Assembly (NCBI GenBank): GCA_040381075.1
Contig: JBEIHX010000055.1
Coordinates: 1-11,640, forward strand
Direction of reading: 5' to 3'
DNA: 11,640 nt
Source of the DNA: JBEIHX01 sp040381075
Lineage (GTDB): Bacteria; Pseudomonadota; Alphaproteobacteria; Caulobacterales; Aquidulcibacteraceae
A model generated the notes under the pieces. It was not told the origin of the DNA and did not search any database. It was given only the letters and a program-made list of their open reading frames with translations. The translations under genes and the position numbers were made by a program. Positions 7,254 through 11,640 of this stretch are shown in pieces (the stretch's first letter is position 1; each line of letters begins with the position of its first letter).

Positions 7254-8071
7254 GCACGCCGCTTGTCGATGTCGAAGGGCTTTGCGTCGAGTTTCGCAGC
7301 AGCCGCGGGTGGATGCGCGCAGTCGATGGGGTCAGCTTCCAGATCGGAGCAGGAGAGATCCTGGGCTGTGTCGGCGAGAGCGGGTCAGGGAAGAGCGCCA
7401 CGGCGTCCGCATTGCTCGGACTCCTCCCCCGGCGCGTCGGACGCATCCCCTCCGGTGCAATCCGGTTCGGGGACCGCGATCTGACCCAGCTCGACGAGAC
7501 AGGCTGGCTCGGTCTGCGCGGCAGGGAGATCGCACTCGTGCCGCAGGACCCGATGTCAGCACTCAACCCCACGATGCGGATCGCCCGTCACCTGCGTCTG
7601 GCGCAGCGTGGCGTGGATCGACGCGAAGCATCAGCGCGTGCGGCGCAGTCGCTCGCACGCATGGGGTTTGACGATCCGGATGCCGCCTTGCGCGCCTACC
7701 CGTTTCAGCTCTCGGGCGGCCAGCGACAGCGCGTGCTCCTGGCGATGGCCCTGCTGGCGCATCCGAAACTCCTCATTGCCGATGAACCCACCACGGCGCT
7801 CGATGTCACGGTGCAGGCGGAAATCCTCAGGCTGATCGAGACCGCGGCGCACGAAGATGGGATGAGCGTCCTCTTCATTACCCACAATCTTGGCGTCGCG
7901 TGGCGTATCTGCGACCGCATCATGGTGATGCGCGCGGGCCAGATTGTTGAGGCAGGGTCGGCGCACCAGGTGCTGAGTGCGCCCCGGGCCGACTATACCC
8001 GCGCCCTCATTGCCTCGGTTCCCGGCGCCGTGCCGCCACGGACACGTCTCGTCGCCCAGGGTGGCGCATGA
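7250..8071 (+). CDS. Peptide-type ABC transporter ATPase (DppD/OppD family)
   Basis: This is a cytoplasmic ATP-binding subunit of 273 residues that powers import. The motifs run in order: Walker A GESGSGKS (42-49), Q-loop VPQDP (Q99), signature LSGGQRQR (154-161), Walker B LLIADEPT (174-181), D-loop TALD (182-185) and H-loop H212 (ITHNLG). I chose ATG at 7250 because GGAG at 7240-7243 lies six bases upstream, it overlaps the permease stop as ATGA, and the protein then begins like its family (PLVDVEGLCVEF). A longer in-frame start at 7145 would add unrelated residues encoded inside the permease gene. The protein ends soon after the YTRALIASVPG segment and lacks the cysteine-containing C-terminal extension found in many 320-residue DppD/OppD proteins. 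Confidence 0.95.
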   Translation: MSTPLVDVEGLCVEFRSSRGWMRAVDGVSFQIGAGEILGCVGESGSGKSATASALLGLLPRRVGRIPSGAIRFGDRDLTQLDETGWLGLRGREIALVPQDPMSALNPTMRIARHLRLAQRGVDRREASARAAQSLARMGFDDPDAALRAYPFQLSGGQRQRVLLAMALLAHPKLLIADEPTTALDVTVQAEILRLIETAAHEDGMSVLFITHNLGVAWRICDRIMVMRAGQIVEAGSAHQVLSAPRADYTRALIASVPGAVPPRTRLVAQGGA

Positions 8072-8838
8072 CGTCGACAGCTCTCCTGCTGGAAGGCATC
8101 AGTCTCACCTATCGCGGGCGGAGCGCGCCGGCCCTCTCGAACGTATCCGTCAGTCTCGAGGCTGGCGGCAGCGTCGGTGTGGTCGGCGAATCGGGTTCCG
8201 GCAAGAGCAGCCTTGCAGCTGTCGCCATCGGCTTTGAGGCGCCCCAGGCAGGTGCTGTCAGTCTGTACGGAGAGCCTCTCGCATCACGCCTCGGTCGTCG
8301 CACCATTGCTCAGCGCCGCGCCATCCAGATCGTCTTCCAGGATCCGAATTCGTCCCTCGACCCGACCTGGCCGGTCTGGCGCACAGTAACGGAAGGCGTC
8401 GCACTGCAACAGCGAACAGGCGATGCGCAACTGAGGGAGCAGGCAGAGCTGCTCCTCGCCGAGGTTGCGCTGCCTCCGGATCTGCTGGACCGCAGACCTC
8501 ATGAGCTGTCGGGTGGTCAGAGGCAGCGCGTGGCAATTGCGCGTGCGCTGGCGGTTGATCCCAAAGTGCTGCTTCTGGATGAACCGACCTCGGCGCTCGA
8601 TGTCTCCGTGCAGGCTCAGGTCCTCGACCTGCTGCTTGATGTTCAGGAGCGGCGTGGGCTGTCGATGCTGCTCATCAGCCATGATCTCGATGTTGTCCGG
8701 CATCTCTGCACGCGGATCTACGTCATGCGCGCGGGTCATGTCGTCGAATCCGGTCCGGCAGAGGAAATCTTCGCTGCTCCGCGCCAGGCCTACACGCAGG
8801 CCCTGATCGCGGCAGCGCCCCGGATTGGAGCGGGATGA
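8068..8838 (+). CDS. Peptide-type ABC transporter ATPase (DppF/OppF family)
   Basis: This is the second ATPase of the importer, 256 residues, expected to form a heterodimer with the DppD-type subunit. Motifs are Walker A GESGSGKSS (40-48), Q-loop VFQDP (Q91) with the SSLDP sequence typical of DppF, signature LSGGQRQR (147-154), Walker B VLLLDEPT (167-174), D-loop SALD and H-loop H205 (ISHDLDVVRHLC). All catalytic elements are intact in both nucleotide-binding subunits. AGGG at 8058-8061, six bases before the ATG, supports the start. The gene overlaps its neighbours by 4 nt on both sides. Like its partner it is short, ending just after the YTQALIAAAP segment without the C-terminal extension common in oligopeptide-type ATPases. 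Confidence 0.95.
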   Translation: MTSTALLLEGISLTYRGRSAPALSNVSVSLEAGGSVGVVGESGSGKSSLAAVAIGFEAPQAGAVSLYGEPLASRLGRRTIAQRRAIQIVFQDPNSSLDPTWPVWRTVTEGVALQQRTGDAQLREQAELLLAEVALPPDLLDRRPHELSGGQRQRVAIARALAVDPKVLLLDEPTSALDVSVQAQVLDLLLDVQERRGLSMLLISHDLDVVRHLCTRIYVMRAGHVVESGPAEEIFAAPRQAYTQALIAAAPRIGAG

Positions 8839-10472
8839 TGAGCGATCGTGCAAGCCGCGCGCTTGACTTCGTCCTGGAGGACATATCGCCCGACGGTCCG
8901 GGGGCGGCCATTGCCATCGTGCAGGGCGAGACGGTGCTTGCCGAAAGGACGCGCGGCCTTGTCCATCCGGCGCGCGGCGCACGTTGGACACGCGACACCA
9001 GGGCACGCATCGCTTCCCTCTCGAAACCAATGGCTGCCCAGGTCATTCTCGCCCTGGTCGGGGAGGGCGCGCTGGATCTCGAGGCGCGCGCGGGAGACTA
9101 TCTGGCATGGCTGTCAGCGCCGCAGGCCGACGTCACGCTCCGGCAGATGCTGAACATGCGCTCCGGCCTGCTGGAAGAGTTTCCCCTGGTCCTTCTCGCC
9201 GCCGGCGGGGCGGAGAACCACCACTCCCTCGACCAGAGGCTCGCCCTGATTGCCACGCAGACCAGGCTCAATTTTCGCCCCGGTGAGCGCACGCTCTACG
9301 CCAACACCGGCTACACGCTGCTGCAGTGTATCGCCGAGGCCGTCTCAGGGCTCTCCTATGGGGCGCTCCTCGACAGATTCGTCACCGCGCCCGCCGGCAT
9401 GAGCGACACCACCTTCATGGCGACCGATGCCTGGGCGTCAGGAGAGCTCGGCATCGGCCATTCGCGGCGCGAGGACAGGCTCCAGCCGTTCGACTATTTT
9501 GCCGAGGCGACCGCCGCCAGTGGTGTCGTTTCGACGCTGAGCGATCTCCTGAAATGGCATGCCAGCCTCAGGCGCGACAGGAGATGGGCCGATATGGCCG
9601 CGCCAGCTGCTGACCAGGCAGGTCGGGGCCTGACATACGGTCTTGGCGTCGAACGCAAGCGTTTGTCCGGTCATGCCACGCTTGGACATTCGGGCGGCCT
9701 GCGCGGCTGGGCCAGCGACTACGTCTCCCTGCCGGCCTTCGATGCGGCCGCGATCGTGCTGGCGAATCGCAACGACCTCAACTGGTATGAGCGCGTCCGC
9801 GAAGCGTTGTGCCTGACCTTCGATCTCGCCCCGGATCCGGCGGCGACGCCTCGGCTTGTCGCTTCTGAGCGACCGGCGCCGCTCTGGCGCGCCAGCTACG
9901 TCGATCTCGAGGAAGGTCATGTCATATCGCTGTCGGGCAGCGATGCCGAGCTCGATTACGAAGGTCGGCGCCTGCCGCGCGATGTTGATGGCGCATTCAG
10001 GCGCTCGCTTGGCGTCGAGCCGATCAGCTTCGAGCCGGGACCGATCGCGGGCGCTGCGCCCATCCACATCAAGGTGACCGAGGGTGGTCGCGTTGCTTCC
10101 TACAGCCTCGCCGATCCGACGCTGGCTGACGCTTCGGCCGTAACCGGCGTCTATGCCACGTCCTGCCTGCCAGGCCGGATCGCCATCGCAGAGATCGAAG
10201 GCGCCGTGCGGGTCCTGGTTGGACCAGACTGGCCGCAGGAAGAGCCGCTGATGTTGAGGCCCCTGAGCCAGCGCATCTGGCGCGCCTACAGCGCCGACGG
10301 CGAGCGCCCGCTTGACCTCCACCTGTTCTGGCCGGACCTCGAGCGGCATCCGGAAATCCTTCACGTCACGATGACGCGCCTTCTGCGCTATCCCTATCTT
10401 CGTGTCGGGGCGGCCGGCGACGCGACGGCCCTGTTCCGCTGGACGAGCGTCAGAAAAAGGAGAAGCGCATGA
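8835..10472 (+). CDS. Serine hydrolase, D-aminopeptidase-like (beta-lactamase fold, family S12)
   Basis: This is a 545-residue serine hydrolase. The penicillin-recognising catalytic set is complete: SLSK at S61-K64 (SxxK), YAN at Y155-N157 (YxN) and HSG at H285-G287 (third motif). These positions nearly coincide with those I recall for Ochrobactrum anthropi D-aminopeptidase (S62, K65, Y153, H287), and LGHSGGLRGW resembles that enzyme's GHGGALRGW. About 200 residues follow the catalytic domain, rich in beta-type sequence, as in the two extra C-terminal domains of that enzyme. There is no signal peptide, so it is probably cytoplasmic and would act on imported peptides. D-aminopeptidases release N-terminal D-residues or glycine. 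The start may instead be ATG 8838, better spaced from GGAG at 8827-8830. Other S12 activities (esterase, carboxypeptidase) remain possible. Confidence 0.82.
   Translation: MMSDRASRALDFVLEDISPDGPGAAIAIVQGETVLAERTRGLVHPARGARWTRDTRARIASLSKPMAAQVILALVGEGALDLEARAGDYLAWLSAPQADVTLRQMLNMRSGLLEEFPLVLLAAGGAENHHSLDQRLALIATQTRLNFRPGERTLYANTGYTLLQCIAEAVSGLSYGALLDRFVTAPAGMSDTTFMATDAWASGELGIGHSRREDRLQPFDYFAEATAASGVVSTLSDLLKWHASLRRDRRWADMAAPAADQAGRGLTYGLGVERKRLSGHATLGHSGGLRGWASDYVSLPAFDAAAIVLANRNDLNWYERVREALCLTFDLAPDPAATPRLVASERPAPLWRASYVDLEEGHVISLSGSDAELDYEGRRLPRDVDGAFRRSLGVEPISFEPGPIAGAAPIHIKVTEGGRVASYSLADPTLADASAVTGVYATSCLPGRIAIAEIEGAVRVLVGPDWPQEEPLMLRPLSQRIWRAYSADGERPLDLHLFWPDLERHPEILHVTMTRLLRYPYLRVGAAGDATALFRWTSVRKRRSA
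10457..10462 (+). promoter_or_regulatory. Strong Shine-Dalgarno for the solute-binding protein
   Basis: AAGGAG lies six bases before the ATG at 10469, inside the last codons of the hydrolase gene. It is the strongest ribosome binding site seen in the operon. A strong site suits a binding protein that is needed in excess over the membrane and ATPase subunits. Confidence 0.7.
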
Positions 10473-11640
10473 GCCGGACATTCCTCTGCATCGGGCTTGC
10501 CGCACTGGCCGCTCTGGGCGCCTGCCAGCCCCGCATCGAGCGCGGTGATCCAGCCGCAGAGGTCATCATTGCCATCTCCGCCGATCCCGTATCCCTCGAC
10601 CCGGCCAATAACTCGAGCTCCTTCGATGGCGCGATTCTGGACATGGTCTATCAGCAGCTCACGGCGGTCGATCGCGATTCCGCCAGTGGCCAGATCGTCG
10701 GAGAGCTTGCCGAGAGCTGGAGCTTCAGCCCTGACGGGCTGACACTCACCTTTGTCCTGCGCGACGGTCCCAGATTTGAAGACGGCTCGCCTGTAACTGC
10801 AGAGGCCGTCAAATACACGTTCGATCGCATCCGCGCAGTCGGGCGCGCCGCGGACCAGACCCTGTACTGGCTCAAGGGTGTCGAGGCCGTGGATACCCGC
10901 ACTGTCAGGCTCGACCTCACACAACCGTTTCCGGCAGCGCCGATCTTCCTCGCCTTGCCCTCCTTCTCAATCGTCAATCCGGGGCTGGTCCAGGCCAATG
11001 CTGGCCAGGACAACGCCCTGGCCTGGCTTGGCGCCAATACGGCAGGTTCAGGCCCCTACAAGCTGGGTGCATGGAGGCGAGGGCAGGCGCTCGTCCTCGA
11101 GCGAAACACGAACTCCAGTGTTGCGCCCCGTCAGTTCGTGCGTGTGGAGTTCTCGGTCATTCCAAACGACAGTACGCGGCGCCTCAAGCTGGAGCGCGGC
11201 GACGTCGATTATGTCGGCGGCCTCGGGGCCACTTCGGCGCAGCACTACGCCGCGATCGAGAACGTCAGCGTCGCGCGCGCAGAGTTCACCATGGACATGC
11301 GCTTCCTGACCATGAACACACAGAGGCCTGCGCTTGCCGACAAGCGTGTCCGGCAGGCGATCGCACTGGCGATCGACTATGAGGCGCTGCAGAAGGATGT
11401 GCTCGCAGGGCAGGTCGGCCTGATCTCCGGCTATCTCCCCTCGAGCGTTCCTGGCGCGCTGACAGACCTTCCGCCGCCACGGCGCAATCTCGAAGCCGCC
11501 AGACGCCTGCTTGCGGAAGCGGGTCATGATCCGGCGACAGAACTTCAGATGATGGTCACCGCCTATGGACCTGTATCGGAGTTCATTCAGTCGCAGCTGC
11601 GTGAGGCCGGACTCAACGTGACCCTGCAGCGCCTTGCGCC
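10469..11640 (+). CDS. ABC transporter substrate-binding lipoprotein, family 5 (3' end beyond right edge)
   Basis: This is the extracytoplasmic binding protein of the peptide/nickel/opine type (SBP family 5); 390 codons are visible before the window ends, and family members usually run to about 500-550 residues. A short hydrophobic signal (residues 4-18) ends in the lipobox LGAC, so C19 should be lipidated and the mature protein membrane-anchored. Family marks are ADPVSLDPANNSS (38-50), ELAESWSFSPDGLTLTFVLR (79-98, the classic start of the domain), FEDGSPVTAEAVKYTFDRI (103-121), GSGPYKLGAW (193-202) and RVRQAIALAIDYEAL (293-307). The start overlaps the hydrolase stop by 4 nt (ATGA). It should deliver ligand to the two permeases encoded upstream. 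Substrate cannot be told from sequence; the neighbouring D-aminopeptidase-like gene favours peptides. Confidence 0.94.
   Translation, partial: MSRTFLCIGLAALAALGACQPRIERGDPAAEVIIAISADPVSLDPANNSSSFDGAILDMVYQQLTAVDRDSASGQIVGELAESWSFSPDGLTLTFVLRDGPRFEDGSPVTAEAVKYTFDRIRAVGRAADQTLYWLKGVEAVDTRTVRLDLTQPFPAAPIFLALPSFSIVNPGLVQANAGQDNALAWLGANTAGSGPYKLGAWRRGQALVLERNTNSSVAPRQFVRVEFSVIPNDSTRRLKLERGDVDYVGGLGATSAQHYAAIENVSVARAEFTMDMRFLTMNTQRPALADKRVRQAIALAIDYEALQKDVLAGQVGLISGYLPSSVPGALTDLPPPRRNLEAARRLLAEAGHDPATELQMMVTAYGPVSEFIQSQLREAGLNVTLQRLA

Noticed and set aside
7145..8071. A longer version of the DppD-type ATPase starting at GTG 7145.
   Set aside because: The extra residues come from inside the permease gene and do not resemble the family. 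ATG 7250 has a well-placed GGAG and the standard 4 nt overlap.
5431..8838. Assignment as a nickel importer (NikBCDE) because of the short ATPases.
   Set aside because: It is possible on length alone, but no nickel enzyme or nickel regulator is in the window, and a D-aminopeptidase-like gene is embedded in the operon. Peptide transport is the better guess, held without a gene symbol.
9438..10505. A 355-codon open frame antisense to the serine hydrolase.
   Set aside because: The sense frame carries a complete, correctly spaced catalytic motif set. The antisense product shows no family resemblance and is rich in Arg, Ala and Asp, as mirror frames of GC-rich genes are.

Overview
The window is GC-rich and densely coding, and it looks like the chromosome of a proteobacterium, most likely an alphaproteobacterium. 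The basis is the high GC content judged by eye, a soxB-soxD-soxA sarcosine oxidase operon, and a D-aminopeptidase-like protein resembling the Ochrobactrum enzyme. No rRNA, tRNA, transposon, CRISPR array or phage gene was seen. The taxonomic guess is inference only.

Two divergent operons read away from a 90 bp AT-rich gap at about 4370-4459. Leftward on the minus strand are soxB (4369-3098), soxD (3094-2849) and soxA (2852 to beyond the left edge). These are three of the four subunits of heterotetrameric sarcosine oxidase; the fourth, SoxG, would be expected just outside the window. The enzyme oxidatively demethylates sarcosine (N-methylglycine) to glycine, giving hydrogen peroxide and 5,10-methylene-tetrahydrofolate. 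SoxA is one uninterrupted frame of 950 codons that leaves the window before its stop.

Rightward on the plus strand is a compact seven-gene chain. It begins with a CPBP-family (CAAX protease/Abi-like) membrane protease and continues with a complete DppBCDF/OppBCDF-type ABC importer core: two permeases and two ATPases. A cytoplasmic serine hydrolase of the beta-lactamase/D-aminopeptidase type follows, and then a lipoprotein-type family 5 solute-binding protein that is cut by the right edge. Every junction in the chain is a 1-4 nt stop/start overlap, so the genes are probably co-transcribed and translationally coupled.

A plausible reading, not proven here, is a small nutrient-scavenging locus. 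The binding protein and importer would bring in short peptides, the cytoplasmic D-aminopeptidase-like enzyme would clip them (substrates with N-terminal D-residues or glycine are typical of the family), and the divergent sarcosine oxidase would demethylate sarcosine. Sarcosine could be released from such peptides or come from glycine betaine or creatine breakdown. The gap between the operons contains an imperfect inverted repeat whose left arm covers the soxB start codon. It is the best candidate regulatory element in the window.
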